Shown: positions 25,093 through 34,582, counted from the stretch's first letter. The stretch is 64,000 nt of DNA from an uncultured Exiguobacterium sp. (GCA_913775715.1 CAJYMC010000007.1:1426001-1490000); one strand, 5' to 3'. Made by a program: numbers and translations. Notes: generated by a model from the letters alone, not told the origin.

Positions 25093-25806
25093 ATGTGGGA
25101 AGCGTTCGGTTGGGGAGCGCTAGCAGGTGGTGCCGTTGTCATCGGTGCCCTGTTCGGATTGTACTTACCATTAAAACAACGCCTGATCGGTTACATCATG
25201 TCGTTTGGGACCGGGATCTTGATTGGAGCAGCGACGTTCGAGTTACTCGATGAAGCATTAAAGAAGTCAACGACACTCGTCGTCGCAATCTCTTTCATCG
25301 TCGGAGCACTCGTCTTTACGGGATTCGACCTATTCGTTTCGTCACGCGGCGCGAGTAAACGGAAACGCTCGTCTGGTGGGAACGAAGGCACGGGTACCGC
25401 GATTTTCTTCGGGACGATTCTTGATGCGATCCCGGAATCAATCATGATCGGTGCCAGTCTGTTATCCGGAAATGTCAGCGCGGCACTCGTCGCGGCGATT
25501 TTCGTCAGCAACATCCCGGAAGGCTTATCGAGTACGACCGGTTTGCGAAAAGATGGCTTTTCGAAGAACAAAGTACTACTGATGTGGGGAGTCGTCTGGT
25601 TAATCTCCGCCCTTGCTTCTCTCGCCGGCTACACAATTCTCGCAGAACTCCCGGACATGCAATTCGCCATGATCGGTGGCTTCGCAAGCGGTGGGATCAT
25701 TGCGATGCTCGCTTCGACGATGATGCCGGAAGCCCACGAGGAAGGTGGTGCGATCGTTGGTCTGTTCGCAGCACTTGGGTTAATTACTGCCATCATCCTT
25801 AGTTAA
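25093..25806 (+). CDS. ZIP-family divalent metal transporter
   Basis: 237 aa with about eight hydrophobic segments and a basic loop (~residues 85-97, SRGASKRKRSS) between the third and fourth. The metal-site helices are recognisable: DAIPESIMIGASL (~113-125) and SNIPEGLSSTTGL (~141-153). ZIP proteins bring Zn or other divalent metals into the cytosol. GAAGGAGG precedes ATG 25093. Monocistronic with its own terminator. Confidence 0.85.
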   Translation: MWEAFGWGALAGGAVVIGALFGLYLPLKQRLIGYIMSFGTGILIGAATFELLDEALKKSTTLVVAISFIVGALVFTGFDLFVSSRGASKRKRSSGGNEGTGTAIFFGTILDAIPESIMIGASLLSGNVSAALVAAIFVSNIPEGLSSTTGLRKDGFSKNKVLLMWGVVWLISALASLAGYTILAELPDMQFAMIGGFASGGIIAMLASTMMPEAHEEGGAIVGLFAALGLITAIILS

Positions 25807-25814
25807 ATACAACA

Positions 25815-25860
25815 TAAGGCGCGTTGTCTGGAAAATGAACCGGACAACGCGCCTTATGTG
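25815..25860 (+). terminator. terminator hairpin
   Basis: AAGGCGCGTTGTC...GACAACGCGCCTT, a 13-bp GC-rich stem, followed by a short T-rich tract. It lies between convergent genes. Confidence 0.65.
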
Positions 25861-25871
25861 TTTAAAACGAT

Positions 25872-26495
25872 TTACATATCACCTATTTCTCCCGTTGCAC
25901 CATCCCATTCCTGCTTAAAACGATTAACGAACTCTTCCATGTAGCGATGTCGCTCCTCCGCTAAATGAAGTGCTGTTTTCGTATTCATTAAATCTTTAAG
26001 TCGAAATAACTTTTCTTCAAAATGATTCAGGGCACTCGTCTCTCCCGTTCGGTCACCCGGTTCTCGTGGTGCTAGTCCAGGTACATGCATCGGCTCCCCG
26101 AACCGACCAGCGAACTGAAAGGTGCGCGCAATCCCAATTGCACCGATGGCATCGAGTCGATCAGCATCTTGAACGACTTGCCCTTCGATCGTTTGCATCG
26201 GTGGGCGTGTACCATCTTTATAGGACAGGCTCGTGATGATATCTAGAACCTGTTCCTGTTCTTCTTCCGTCACCTTTCCTTGCAAAAATGTTGCGACCGT
26301 CTCTGCCGTTCCTCCGAGTTTACTATCTGCTACATCATGAAGTAAGGCCGCTAGTTCGATGATTTTGACGTTCCCGCCTTCTTGTTTTGCAATATGTAAC
26401 GCTAAACGACGAACCCGTTCGATGTGGGCATAATCATGACCTGAAAAGTCCGTCGCATGAAACGACCGGACAAAGATTTCCGTTTCTTGAATCAT
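25872..26495 (-). CDS. HD-domain phosphohydrolase
   Basis: 207 aa metal-dependent HD superfamily enzyme of the YedJ-like type. Motifs: HDYAHIERV (~residue 19), the HD pair in ALLHDVADSKLGG (~50-62) and VQDADRLDAIGAIGIART (~105-122). The natural substrate is unknown; relatives act on nucleotides or phosphate esters. I chose ATG 26495, which overlaps the stop of the upstream acetyltransferase gene (TAATG) and has GGAGGG seven bases before it; the frame is open further upstream. Confidence 0.8.
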   Translation of the reverse strand: MIQETEIFVRSFHATDFSGHDYAHIERVRRLALHIAKQEGGNVKIIELAALLHDVADSKLGGTAETVATFLQGKVTEEEQEQVLDIITSLSYKDGTRPPMQTIEGQVVQDADRLDAIGAIGIARTFQFAGRFGEPMHVPGLAPREPGDRTGETSALNHFEEKLFRLKDLMNTKTALHLAEERHRYMEEFVNRFKQEWDGATGEIGDM

Positions 26496-27028
26496 TAGCG
26501 ATCCCTCCATTCTGGTTCAAGTAATCCGTACAGTAACATATCATGCCGCTCTCCATCTCGTCGTAAAAAGGCACGGTATCTACCTTCCTGAACGAATCCA
26601 AGGCGTTCGTACAACTTAACCGCACGTGTATTATACTCAAAGACCGTCAATTGAATCCGGTACAGGTTCAGCTCTAAGAAGGCGTACTCTAGTATCGTCT
26701 GTAGCGCATCCGTCGCATATCCTTGCCCTTCACAATCCGGATCGATGCCGATCATCAGCCATGCTGTTCCGTGTGTCGGTAATATATCTTCTAATGCGAC
26801 GACCCCGATCATCCGTTCATCTTCAAAACTGCGAATGGCAAAGCGGAACGTCTCCGGTGCATCCGTCGCCATCATCTGTTCAATCTTTTCTTTCGATAAG
26901 TGACGGTATGGCGTCGCACTAAAATGGCGGGCAAACGTTACATCGTCAAGTAGTCGTTGCATCACTTCGGTATCTTCTGATTGAAAACGCGTCAGACGAG
27001 TATGATGACCTTCCAGTAGTTTTTTCAA
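26495..27028 (-). CDS. GNAT acetyltransferase, RimJ/RimL-like
   Basis: 177 aa. Acetyl-CoA-dependent N-acetyltransferase fold: DPDCEGQGYATDAL (~residues 94-107, the pyrophosphate-binding Q/RxxGxA loop) and a C-terminal LYERLGFVQEGRYR segment. The family acetylates protein N-termini or small amines; the substrate is unknown. It forms a two-gene operon with the HD hydrolase (one-base overlap). Confidence 0.8.
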   Translation of the reverse strand: MKKLLEGHHTRLTRFQSEDTEVMQRLLDDVTFARHFSATPYRHLSKEKIEQMMATDAPETFRFAIRSFEDERMIGVVALEDILPTHGTAWLMIGIDPDCEGQGYATDALQTILEYAFLELNLYRIQLTVFEYNTRAVKLYERLGFVQEGRYRAFLRRDGERHDMLLYGLLEPEWRDR

Positions 27029-27051
27029 TTTTATCCCCCTCTCTACTAAAA

Positions 27052-27087
27052 ACCGAAAAACGCTAACCCTTTTTCAGAGTTAGCGTA
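27052..27087 (-). terminator. Rho-independent terminator of the amino-acid ABC operon
   Basis: On the minus strand ACGCTAACTCT, loop, AGGGTTAGCGT, then T5. It lies seven bases after the ATPase stop. Confidence 0.75.
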
Positions 27088-27093
27088 CTGTGC

Positions 27094-27825
27094 TCATAAA
27101 ACTTTTTCGAGGAATTTTTTCGCCCGGTCCGTTTTCGGATTATCGAAGAGCTCAACCGGTGAACCTTCTTCCATCAAAATGCCTTCATCAAGGAACAGGA
27201 CACGATCTGCGACCTCTTTAGCGAAGCCCATCTCGTGTGTGACGATGACCATCGTCATCCCACTTTCCGCCAGCTGCTTCATGACATCAAGTACTTCGTT
27301 GACCATCTCTGGGTCAAGCGCAGACGTTGGTTCATCGAACAACATGACGTTCGGTTCCATCGCAAGGGCGCGTGCGATCGCGACCCGTTGTTTTTGTCCA
27401 CCTGACAACTGGTTCGGATAATTATCGCGTTTTTCCGCTAGACCGACACGTTCCAGTAACGTCTCCGCCCGTTTAATCGCTTCGTCTTTTGAGATACCGA
27501 GGACGTTGATCGGTGCGTACGTCAAGTTATCAAGAACCGACTTATGCGGGAACAAGTTGAACTGTTGGAACACCATGCCGATGTTCTGACGTGCTTTTGA
27601 GATATTTGCTTTTGGTTTCGTTAATTCGAAACCATCAACAATGATCGTTCCACTCGTTGGTTGCTCAAGTAAGTTGATACACCGTAAAAATGTTGATTTA
27701 CCAGACCCCGACGGTCCGATGACAGCGACGACTTCACCGCGTGTAACCGTCGTCGAGATACCTTTTAATACTTCTAATTTTCCGAACTGCTTATGCAAAT
27801 CGGTGACTTGGATCATAGGTTCCAT
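27094..27825 (-). CDS. polar amino-acid ABC transporter ATPase (ArtR/GlnQ-like)
   Basis: 243 aa. Walker [11 protein letters not shown]-loop [11 protein letters not shown], signature [15 protein letters not shown] and Walker [15 protein letters not shown], with H-loop VIVTHEMGF, are all intact. It drives uptake with the permease and binding protein encoded just upstream. ATG 27825 was chosen (GAGTGGG seven bases before); it overlaps the permease stop. Neighbourhood with brxB (yqiW) and yqjA-like genes matches B. subtilis artPQR (yqiXYZ), an arginine transporter. Confidence 0.88.
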   Translation of the reverse strand: MEPMIQVTDLHKQFGKLEVLKGISTTVTRGEVVAVIGPSGSGKSTFLRCINLLEQPTSGTIIVDGFELTKPKANISKARQNIGMVFQQFNLFPHKSVLDNLTYAPINVLGISKDEAIKRAETLLERVGLAEKRDNYPNQLSGGQKQRVAIARALAMEPNVMLFDEPTSALDPEMVNEVLDVMKQLAESGMTMVIVTHEMGFAKEVADRVLFLDEGILMEEGSPVELFDNPKTDRAKKFLEKVL

Positions 27826-27829
27826 CTGA

Positions 27830-28486
27830 TTACCCACTCTTTCTCATAGCTTTTTCGACTTGTTGGCCTATCAAGCTCAATCCCATGACAAGAACAAAAT
27901 ATACGAATCCGGCAAACAATAACGGTTCGAAATAAATCGCCTTTTCTCCTCCGACAATTTGCGCGCGGCGCATGACGTCGAGCACGCCGACCGTCGAGAC
28001 GAGCGCCGACTCCTTCGTCAACGTGATCAATTCGTTCATGATCGCTGGAAGGATGTTTTTAAAGGCTTGCGGTAAAATGATCGAACGGAGTTGTTTGAAA
28101 TACGAAATACCGAGCGCGTCCGCTGCTTCCCATTGCCCGCGATCAACAGCCTGAATCCCTGCCCGGATGATTTCCGAGATATACGCTCCAGAGTTTAGGG
28201 AGAAGGCGATGATTGCTGATTGATATCCTGTCGTGACATATCCTGTCAACTGCGGTAATCCGAAATGGACGATCGCGAGTTGCAGGATCAATGGCGTTCC
28301 CCGGAAAATCGCTGTGTACGCATGACCGATGAAACGGAGGATTCGACTCTTCGTGATTTTCAGTGCCGCGACGACGATTCCGATCAACATCCCGGCAATG
28401 GCTGCGACGATGACGACTTGGAAGAGGACCGGAATGCCCTCGAGAATATATGGAATTGAATCTTGAATCTTTGTAAAGTCTATCAT
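27830..28486 (-). CDS. polar amino-acid ABC transporter permease (ArtQ-like)
   Basis: 218 aa with about five hydrophobic segments. The HisM/GlnP-type features are [19 protein letters not shown] near residue 60 and the coupling loop [20 protein letters not shown] near 135. ATG 28486 is preceded by AGGAG; an upstream in-frame extension lacks a ribosome site. Middle gene of the three-gene amino-acid uptake operon. Confidence 0.88.
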   Translation of the reverse strand: MIDFTKIQDSIPYILEGIPVLFQVVIVAAIAGMLIGIVVAALKITKSRILRFIGHAYTAIFRGTPLILQLAIVHFGLPQLTGYVTTGYQSAIIAFSLNSGAYISEIIRAGIQAVDRGQWEAADALGISYFKQLRSIILPQAFKNILPAIMNELITLTKESALVSTVGVLDVMRRAQIVGGEKAIYFEPLLFAGFVYFVLVMGLSLIGQQVEKAMRKSG

Positions 28487-28546
28487 AATCAATCTCCTAA
28501 CGTCGCACAAAAGGGATGAGGTTACCCCCACCCCCATGCACTTGAC

Positions 28547-29320
28547 TTATTTTGCTTCTTTTTGGAACCATTCTTCTGCTAATTTATCGATTTCACCACT
28601 GTCGATCATCTTCTTCAGCTCTTTGTTGAAATCGTCACGCATCTTATCCCCTTTTTTGAAGGCGATCGCTGAACCAGCTGGACCATCTTCTTTGATCTGA
28701 TACGTTTTCAATGATGCATCTTGATCCATATATTTGACGGCAACTGCATCCTCGATGATGAGGGCATCAATCCGACCTGTATTCAATTCTTGAATGATTT
28801 CTGGAATCTTGTTCAATGGAACCGTTTCACTGTCCTTGTAGCGATCTTTCGCGAGTCCCTCTTGGATCGAACCAAGCTGGACACCGATTTTCTTACCTTT
28901 TAGTTCATCTTCTGAACTGATCGCTTTATCCTTCGTCATGACCAAGTTTTTCGATTCGAAGTAAATATCCGTGAAGTCAGCGTTTTTCTTCCGCTCTTCC
29001 GTCGGTGTCATGCCCGCCATGACGAAATCGACACGACCTGAGCTGAGGGCACCAAGTAAGCTACCAAATTCCATATCTTCGATTTTTAGTGTATACCCAA
29101 GATTTTTCGTGACTTCTTTGGCGATCGCAACATCGAAGCCGACGATGTCCTCTCCTTTTTTCGTATCGATGTATTCAAATGGGAAGTAATCCGCTGACGT
29201 TCCCATCGTCAATACTTTATCGCTTTTGCTTGATCCACCTGTTGATTCTTCCGACGCGCCACATGCTGCCATCGTGACTGCCAGAATGCCTGCCATTGCC
29301 GTTGCTAATAATTTTTTCAT
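28547..29320 (-). CDS. amino-acid ABC transporter substrate-binding lipoprotein (ArtP-like)
   Basis: 257 aa. The signal peptide ends in a lipobox with Cys ~20 (VTMAACG), then a serine-rich linker and an SBP_bac_3 domain starting VLTMGTSADYFPFEY. The ligand-site segments GFDVAIAKEV, DFVMAGMTPTEERK and GVQLGSIQE are present. It delivers a polar amino acid to the permease. Synteny with yqiW and an ArgR-like box upstream favour arginine, but the ligand is not proven. ATG 29320 follows AAGGGGAAAA. First gene of the operon. Confidence 0.85.
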   Translation of the reverse strand: MKKLLATAMAGILAVTMAACGASEESTGGSSKSDKVLTMGTSADYFPFEYIDTKKGEDIVGFDVAIAKEVTKNLGYTLKIEDMEFGSLLGALSSGRVDFVMAGMTPTEERKKNADFTDIYFESKNLVMTKDKAISSEDELKGKKIGVQLGSIQEGLAKDRYKDSETVPLNKIPEIIQELNTGRIDALIIEDAVAVKYMDQDASLKTYQIKEDGPAGSAIAFKKGDKMRDDFNKELKKMIDSGEIDKLAEEWFQKEAK

Positions 29321-29432
29321 TCGAGTTTTCCCCTTCCAACGCTCAATTGTCAGAACTTTAACAATAGTATGACTTATGTGTATGTCCAATTCAATACCGA
29401 AAAGCCTGACCTGTTCTATTGCTTTTAGGATA

Positions 29433-29490
29433 TACGAATATTTATTCACTGTAAAGCATAAATATATAAATTTTTTTGACTTTCTATTCA
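29433..29490 (-). promoter_or_regulatory. candidate ArgR/AhrC boxes upstream of the amino-acid ABC operon
   Basis: On the minus strand TGAATAAATATTCG (within 29433-29450) matches the ARG-box core TGAATWWWWATTCA at 13 of 14 positions. A weaker half-like copy, TGAATAGAAAGTCA, lies at 29477-29490. Tandem boxes upstream of an arginine-type transporter are what AhrC control would look like. Prediction by eye. Confidence 0.4.
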
Positions 29491-29523
29491 TAAATCATGC
29501 ATAAATGACTTTTTATACAATTT

Positions 29524-29537
29524 TGCAAACGCTTTCA
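29524..29537 (+). promoter_or_regulatory. candidate cre (CcpA) site
   Basis: TGCAAACGCTTTCA matches the cre consensus TGWAARCGNTWNCA at 13 of 14 positions. It lies ~200 bases upstream of the amino-acid binding-protein gene, in an AT-rich gap (29321-29607) that holds no ORF. Confidence 0.35.
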
Positions 29538-29574
29538 ATATTGAAATTTATTATGCTAATCTTATGAATACACA

Positions 29575-29605
29575 AAAAAAGACCCCTTTATCAGGAGCCT
29601 TCTTT
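29575..29605 (-). terminator. Rho-independent terminator of brxB
   Basis: Minus strand AGGCTCC, loop TGATAAA, GGGGTCT (with G-U pairs), then T7. It follows the brxB stop at 29608. Confidence 0.6.
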
Positions 29606-29607
29606 GC

Positions 29608-30033
29608 TTATGCGTAGATTTCAATCAATGATTCAAGTTTGTCGACGACCTCTTCTGCCGTGAACGATTCGATGTCGAACCGCTCGACCATCGAGAGGAT
29701 GTTTCCATCTTGCATTAATGCAAATGATGGAGATGAAGGTGGATAACCTTCGAAGTATTCACGCGCACGGTCTGTCGCTTCACGATCTTGACCAGCAAAT
29801 ACCGTAACGAAATGATCGGGCTTGATGCCCTCTTTCCGATTAACGTACGCTGCAGCAGGACGGGCGATCCCGCCAGCACATCCACATACTGAATTGACAA
29901 GGACAAGTGTTAGCCCTTCGCGTTTCATTGCTTCATCCACGCTCTCTGGCGTCGTTAATTCTTCAAATCCAGCAGCTTGCGCTTCTTTGCGGGCTGTTTG
30001 GACGACATCTTCAAAATACATTTGGAAATCCAT
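29608..30033 (-). CDS. brxB: bacilliredoxin, BrxA/BrxB family (YqiW-like)
   Basis: 141 aa thioredoxin-fold protein with the CGC active site at residues 50-52 (NSVCGCAGG), the family signature. Bacilliredoxins remove bacillithiol from S-bacillithiolated proteins during recovery from oxidative stress. Its position next to the yqiXYZ-like operon matches B. subtilis brxB (yqiW). Start ATG 30033 has AAAGGAGG upstream. It lies 30 bases from the methyltransferase gene on the same strand and may be co-transcribed with it. Confidence 0.88.
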   Translation of the reverse strand: MDFQMYFEDVVQTARKEAQAAGFEELTTPESVDEAMKREGLTLVLVNSVCGCAGGIARPAAAYVNRKEGIKPDHFVTVFAGQDREATDRAREYFEGYPPSSPSFALMQDGNILSMVERFDIESFTAEEVVDKLESLIEIYA

Positions 30034-30063
30034 CGTATTGCCTCCTTTGATTCGTTCTCCTTC

Positions 30064-31248
30064 TTATTGTACGAGTTTCGATGAAATCTGTCCAAGTCTG
30101 CCGCTTAATTCAGTTTCTAAAAATGGTCGGGCATGCAACAAATCACGAAAAGCGATGTAGCGGTCGATTTTTGCTTCCGTTGGTCGCTTGTTTTGTTTGT
30201 ATGCCCGAATCAAGATGTTCTTCGGTGTGTGCTCAAGATCGATGAATTCGAGCAACTGCGCTTCATATCCGACGAGCGTTAGCAACTCGGCACGAATCGA
30301 GTCTGTCGCCAGTGACGCGAATTTTTCTTTGATCAGTCCGTGCTGGAGCATGACATCGAGTGGCGAACAGTCCAGTTGACGGTTCAATTCCTTTTGACAG
30401 CACGGTACGCTCAGGATGACCGATGCATTCCAGTCAACAGCTCGCGCGAGTGCGACGTCGGTTGCGACATCACAAGCGTGAAGTGTCACCATCAGGTCGA
30501 CTTCCGTCTCCTCTGTGTAATCATGAACGTCCCCGACGCGAAATGTCAGATCGGTATAATCCAAATCACGCGCAATTTGCGTACATTCTTCGATGACTTC
30601 TTTCTTTAAATCAAGACCTGTCACTTCGAGGTCAAATCCTTTGACGACTTTTAGATAATGATAGAGAGCGAACGTCAAATACGACTTCCCGCAGCCAAAG
30701 TCCAAGATCCGGAGTTTTTTTCCTTTTGGTAAGGCAGCGATGCTATCCTCGACGAATTCAAGAAATCGATTGATTTGTTTAAACTTATCGTACTTCTGTT
30801 TTTTGACCTGACCCGCTTCCGTCATGACGCCCAAACGAATCAGAAACGGAACCGGTACACCGTCTTCTAATAGATAGGTTTTTTTGCGGTCATGCGACAA
30901 GAGAGCTTTCATCGGTTCCTTTTTGGATGTCTTGAGCGCGACTTTCATCTTTTTCGAGAGCTGGAATTGCCATTCGTCTTCTTCAAAACGGAATAAGAAT
31001 TGGCGGAATTCCGTGAACCAGTCATCAAGTCGCCCGACGAAATCGTCCATTAAAATATTTTCATGCTTCATAACGCGTTCAAATTGAAACTCAACCTGCA
31101 TCATCACCGTATCTCTTAATAGAATCGGTTTTACCTTGATTCGTCGGAGATCATTTGATTTTTGACGCGGATTACTTATCGTTGCATGGATCAGTGTTCC
31201 TTGCGTGATTTGCGAGGCAAGACCCGCTTTTAATTCATGTAGTTCCAC
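30064..31248 (-). CDS. class I SAM-dependent methyltransferase
   Basis: 394 aa. An N-terminal ~170-residue domain of unknown role precedes a Rossmann methyltransferase domain: motif I RILDFGCGKSYLTFAL, the acidic residue VTGLDLK, VGDVHDY and an LHACDVATDVAL motif with a later SVPCCQKELN. The last pattern is characteristic of the methyltransferase_32 group, whose substrate is uncertain. I chose GTG 31248, with GGACGGGA upstream, since it leaves a 111-base divergent promoter gap to spo0M; the open frame otherwise runs to 31335. Confidence 0.75.
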   Translation of the reverse strand: MELHELKAGLASQITQGTLIHATISNPRQKSNDLRRIKVKPILLRDTVMMQVEFQFERVMKHENILMDDFVGRLDDWFTEFRQFLFRFEEDEWQFQLSKKMKVALKTSKKEPMKALLSHDRKKTYLLEDGVPVPFLIRLGVMTEAGQVKKQKYDKFKQINRFLEFVEDSIAALPKGKKLRILDFGCGKSYLTFALYHYLKVVKGFDLEVTGLDLKKEVIEECTQIARDLDYTDLTFRVGDVHDYTEETEVDLMVTLHACDVATDVALARAVDWNASVILSVPCCQKELNRQLDCSPLDVMLQHGLIKEKFASLATDSIRAELLTLVGYEAQLLEFIDLEHTPKNILIRAYKQNKRPTEAKIDRYIAFRDLLHARPFLETELSGRLGQISSKLVQ

Positions 31249-31359
31249 TAGTCGTCCCGTCCTTTTCTGATGTTCTTTCGAAACTGTAGCAAATTCGTAC
31301 CTGTTCGACAAGTTTACACGCTTCATCATTCGCACGTAATCAATAAGGAGGAATTCATC

Positions 31360-32133
31360 ATGTTCAAAAAAATTCTCTCACAAATCGGAATCGGTGCAGC
31401 AACGGTCGATACACGCTTGACGGATGATCGCTGTGAACCAGGCGGTCAAATCCATGGTGTCGTCCATATCAAAGGTGGAAACGTCGATCAAGAAATTGAC
31501 CGGATTTACCTTGAATTCAACACGCAGTACAAACAAGAAGTCAATGATAGCACGACGTTTACGACCTTCACGCTCGACCGGTTTGCCTTAAATGAAGCGA
31601 AGTTCACGATCGAAGCGGGTGTCGAGCGGGAAATTCCATTCACTCTACGTGTTCCACTGAATACGCCACTCTCCGTCAGCCAATCGAAATCGTGGATCGA
31701 AACGGGTCTCGACATCGCCCAAGCCGTTGATCCATCTGACCGTGACGCCGTCATCGTCGAAGCAAACCGCTACCAAGCAACAGTCTTAGATGCGATGGAG
31801 TCACTTGGCTTCCGATTGAAAAAAGCCGACACGGAAAAATTACCTGGACGATTCCGGAAAGATTTACCGATTGCTCAGGAGCTTGAGTATTCAGCACGCA
31901 ATACACATTACGCTCATAAACTGGATGAGATCGAAATCATCATGCTTCAAGACGGATCTGGGATTGATTTAATCGTCCAAGTCGACCGTCGTGCGCACAG
32001 TCTCGGATCATTGTTTAGTGAAATGGCTGGTGCGGACGAGTCGATGATCAAACTGCGTCTTTCGAATAGTGAACTACAGGATAAGTCGTTCGTCGAACGC
32101 CAGCTGACAAGCATCGTGGAGCGCTATAGCTGA
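31360..32133 (+). CDS. spo0M: sporulation-control protein Spo0M-like (arrestin fold)
   Basis: 257 aa. The N-terminal LSQIGIGAATVDTRL and a PGGQIHGVVHIKGG segment with beta-rich arrestin-like composition are typical of the Spo0M (YgaI) family. In B. subtilis the protein influences sporulation onset and cell division; here it occurs beside no sporulation gene. ATG 31360 has AAGGAGG upstream. It is divergent from the methyltransferase and followed by a clear terminator. Confidence 0.8.
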   Translation: MFKKILSQIGIGAATVDTRLTDDRCEPGGQIHGVVHIKGGNVDQEIDRIYLEFNTQYKQEVNDSTTFTTFTLDRFALNEAKFTIEAGVEREIPFTLRVPLNTPLSVSQSKSWIETGLDIAQAVDPSDRDAVIVEANRYQATVLDAMESLGFRLKKADTEKLPGRFRKDLPIAQELEYSARNTHYAHKLDEIEIIMLQDGSGIDLIVQVDRRAHSLGSLFSEMAGADESMIKLRLSNSELQDKSFVERQLTSIVERYS

Positions 32134-32147
32134 TCATTCGAAATTAC

Positions 32148-32186
32148 TTGAAAGTGATTCCTCTTCAGGAGGGAATCACTTTTTTT
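32148..32186 (+). terminator. Rho-independent terminator of spo0M
   Basis: AAAGTGATTCC, loop, GGAATCACTTT, then T5. Confidence 0.85.
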
Positions 32187-32233
32187 CATTCAAGTCAGTC
32201 TACCTAAAAATAACTTTGAAATTTATTTCAATT

Positions 32234-32285
32234 TGAAATCGTTTGCAAATAAAATATTGTTTTAAAATAACCCCCTTGCTATACT
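32234..32285 (+). promoter_or_regulatory. promoter with upstream cre-like site for the GH3 gene
   Basis: TTGTTT (32257-32262), 17-base spacer and TATACT (32280-32285). Immediately upstream TGAAATCGTTTGCA (32234-32247) matches the cre consensus at 13 of 14 positions on the minus strand. The position just upstream of -35 leaves open whether CcpA would activate or repress. Confidence 0.5.
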
Positions 32286-32338
32286 GTCCGTATTGAAAAG
32301 AATTACAGTCACGGTTTGACTAAAGGAGGACATACATC

Positions 32339-34255
32339 ATGAAAAAAATCGGACAGTTCACGTTAACAGCAGGACTCGCAACATTACTTATCTCAAGTAG
32401 TTTGCCTGTCATGGCAGAGGCAGGGTCTTCAGCCGATCGGATCAGTCAAAAAATCGACACGATGACACTCGAACAAAAAATCGGGCAAATGATCATGCCC
32501 GATTTCCGGCAGTGGAATGGTAGCAATCATACGTCGCTTGCTCCAGAAGTCGCGAACATCATCGACCGCTATGATTTAGGTGGCGTCATCTTGTTTGCTG
32601 AAAACGTCAGCGAAACCGAACAGACGACGAAACTCGTTCATGATATGCAAGAAGTCGTCAAACAAGACGACAGCAACGATATTCCGCTTTTCGTCACGAT
32701 CGACCAAGAAGGTGGCATCGTCACTCGGCTCGGAACAGGAACGAACTTACCTGGCAATATGGCTTTAGGCGCGACTCGAAGCAGTGCATATGCGAATGAT
32801 GCCGGTCATATCATCGGTTCCGAACTGCATGCACTTGGTATCAATGTCAACTTCGGTCCGGATCTTGATGTCAACAGCAACCCTGGAAATCCCGTCATCG
32901 GTGTCCGCTCGTTCTCGAGTGATCCGGCGCTCGTCGGCACGCTCGGTTCTGCTTTGATGAAGGGGATTCAGGATGAAGGCGTCGCAGCGACCGCCAAACA
33001 CTTCCCTGGTCACGGCGATACAGCGACCGATTCCCACTATGGCTTGCCCGTCGTCGACCGCTCCTTGCAGGAGCTGGAACAAGTCGAGCTCGTCCCGTTC
33101 AAGCGAGCCATCGCTGAAGACATCGATATGGTCATGACGGGACATATCGGAATGCCGCAAATCGAACCCGAAGTCGTCACGTCGAAAAACGGTACCTTCC
33201 CGTTACCTGCGACGTTATCGGATGACGTCATCACGGGCGTACTGCGCGAAAAGCTCGGCTACGATGGCATCGTCATCACGGACGCGTTGAACATGCAGGC
33301 GATCGCTGATAACTTTACAGAATCAGAAGCCGTCTTGAAGACGTTTGACGCCGGAGTCGACATCGCGCTCATGCCGACGATCCTCCGTTCCGAGCAAGAT
33401 GTCGAAAAGCTCGACCAGATTTTTAAAGACGTGATCGCAGCGGTCAAAGATGGTCGCCTTTCAGAGAAACGAATTGATCAATCGGTCGAGCGGATTCTGA
33501 CGCTGAAGGCAGAACGCGGAATATGGAACGGTACGACTGATTCGACATCCCTAGCTGAAAAAATCGCGCAAGCGAACCAAATCGTCGGCAGTCCCGAGCA
33601 TAAAGCAAAAGAACGCGCGATGACGGAAGCCGCGGTCACACTCGTGAAAAATGATCAGCGGACGTTACCATTCAAACCGAAAAAGAATGCCAACGTTCTT
33701 GTGATCGCTCCGGCGGCGGATCAGACGGACAGCATGAAAAAGACGATCGCTTCCTTACCGAAGAACCGGAACTGGCACGTGACGACAGCGAATTACTCGG
33801 CTACTACGCTACCGATCGACCAAAACCCGACATTACGGGCGCAACTCGATGCAGCAGATTACATCATCGTCGGCTCCAACGTCAACACGAGTGCTAAACT
33901 ACTCCCTACTGCACCAGAACAAGCCATTCCGGCTTCGATCTTCCGCTATGCGAAACAAACGGATACACCATCCGTCCTGCTCAGTCTCCGTAACCCATAC
34001 GATGTCGCTGTTCAACCGGACGCACCGGCACATGTCCTCGTCTATGGCTTCAAAGGCGACCCGAACGGTCCAGACTCCGAAGCAGGCAATCTGAAATCAG
34101 CGGGACCGAACCTGCCTGCAGGTATCCGAGCAATCTTCGGAACGTTCAAACCGCAAGGCACTTTACCGGTTGATGTGCCGGTCTTTCAGAACGGTGTCTT
34201 TACCGACAAACTGCATCTCGAATTCGGTGACGGCTTTAAAAACTGGAAAAAATGA
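32339..34255 (+). CDS. secreted beta-N-acetylhexosaminidase, glycoside hydrolase family 3 (NagZ-like)
   Basis: 638 aa. Signal peptide (residues ~1-26, cleaved near VMAEAG), then the GH3 N-terminal barrel: DQEGGIVTRL (~122), the KHFPGHGDT loop (~219) with the NagZ-type D-x-H catalytic element (TDSHYGLP), and the nucleophile Asp in ITDALNM (~317). A C-terminal alpha/beta domain covers ~430-635. It removes N-acetylglucosamine from muropeptides during wall recycling, as B. subtilis NagZ (YbbD) does. ATG 32339 follows AAAGGAGG. Monocistronic. Confidence 0.88.
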   Translation: MKKIGQFTLTAGLATLLISSSLPVMAEAGSSADRISQKIDTMTLEQKIGQMIMPDFRQWNGSNHTSLAPEVANIIDRYDLGGVILFAENVSETEQTTKLVHDMQEVVKQDDSNDIPLFVTIDQEGGIVTRLGTGTNLPGNMALGATRSSAYANDAGHIIGSELHALGINVNFGPDLDVNSNPGNPVIGVRSFSSDPALVGTLGSALMKGIQDEGVAATAKHFPGHGDTATDSHYGLPVVDRSLQELEQVELVPFKRAIAEDIDMVMTGHIGMPQIEPEVVTSKNGTFPLPATLSDDVITGVLREKLGYDGIVITDALNMQAIADNFTESEAVLKTFDAGVDIALMPTILRSEQDVEKLDQIFKDVIAAVKDGRLSEKRIDQSVERILTLKAERGIWNGTTDSTSLAEKIAQANQIVGSPEHKAKERAMTEAAVTLVKNDQRTLPFKPKKNANVLVIAPAADQTDSMKKTIASLPKNRNWHVTTANYSATTLPIDQNPTLRAQLDAADYIIVGSNVNTSAKLLPTAPEQAIPASIFRYAKQTDTPSVLLSLRNPYDVAVQPDAPAHVLVYGFKGDPNGPDSEAGNLKSAGPNLPAGIRAIFGTFKPQGTLPVDVPVFQNGVFTDKLHLEFGDGFKNWKK

Positions 34256-34265
34256 TGACGTGATA

Positions 34266-34308
34266 CACCAAAAGACCGAAGCTCCTTAAAGGATGCCTCG
34301 GTCTTTTA
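34266..34308. terminator. bidirectional terminator
   Basis: AAAAGACCGA...TCGGTCTTTT stem between two convergent genes. The stop codon of the leftward 98-aa gene lies inside the hairpin. Confidence 0.75.
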
Positions 34309-34582
34309 ATGATTGATACGGATATTCAGCTTCTTCTTTCGCACGATGGTAGACGCGGTATAACCAATAAGTCAGTAGTGCATAGACGACGATGACAAGA
34401 ACAGCAGAAATGTAACTCCCCATGCTATACGCTACCTTAAAGTTACGTGTCGAAGCGGATATACCGGATAACACGATTAATATCGGAATGATGTATCCAA
34501 TAAATCTTACTTTGACTTTACCAAGCATTCGTTGTACAGCATATGCTGCACTGATTACAAGTGCAATCACGATGATTTCCAT
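34286..34582 (-). CDS. small membrane protein, unknown
   Basis: 98 aa with three hydrophobic segments and a charged C-terminal tail (YHRAKEEAEYPYQSLKDRGIL region). No family recognised. ATG 34582 was chosen because GGGATTGG lies just upstream; the frame is open by six codons more. Monocistronic between the GH3 gene and tenA. Confidence 0.55.
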   Translation of the reverse strand: MEIIVIALVISAAYAVQRMLGKVKVRFIGYIIPILIVLSGISASTRNFKVAYSMGSYISAVLVIVVYALLTYWLYRVYHRAKEEAEYPYQSLKDRGIL

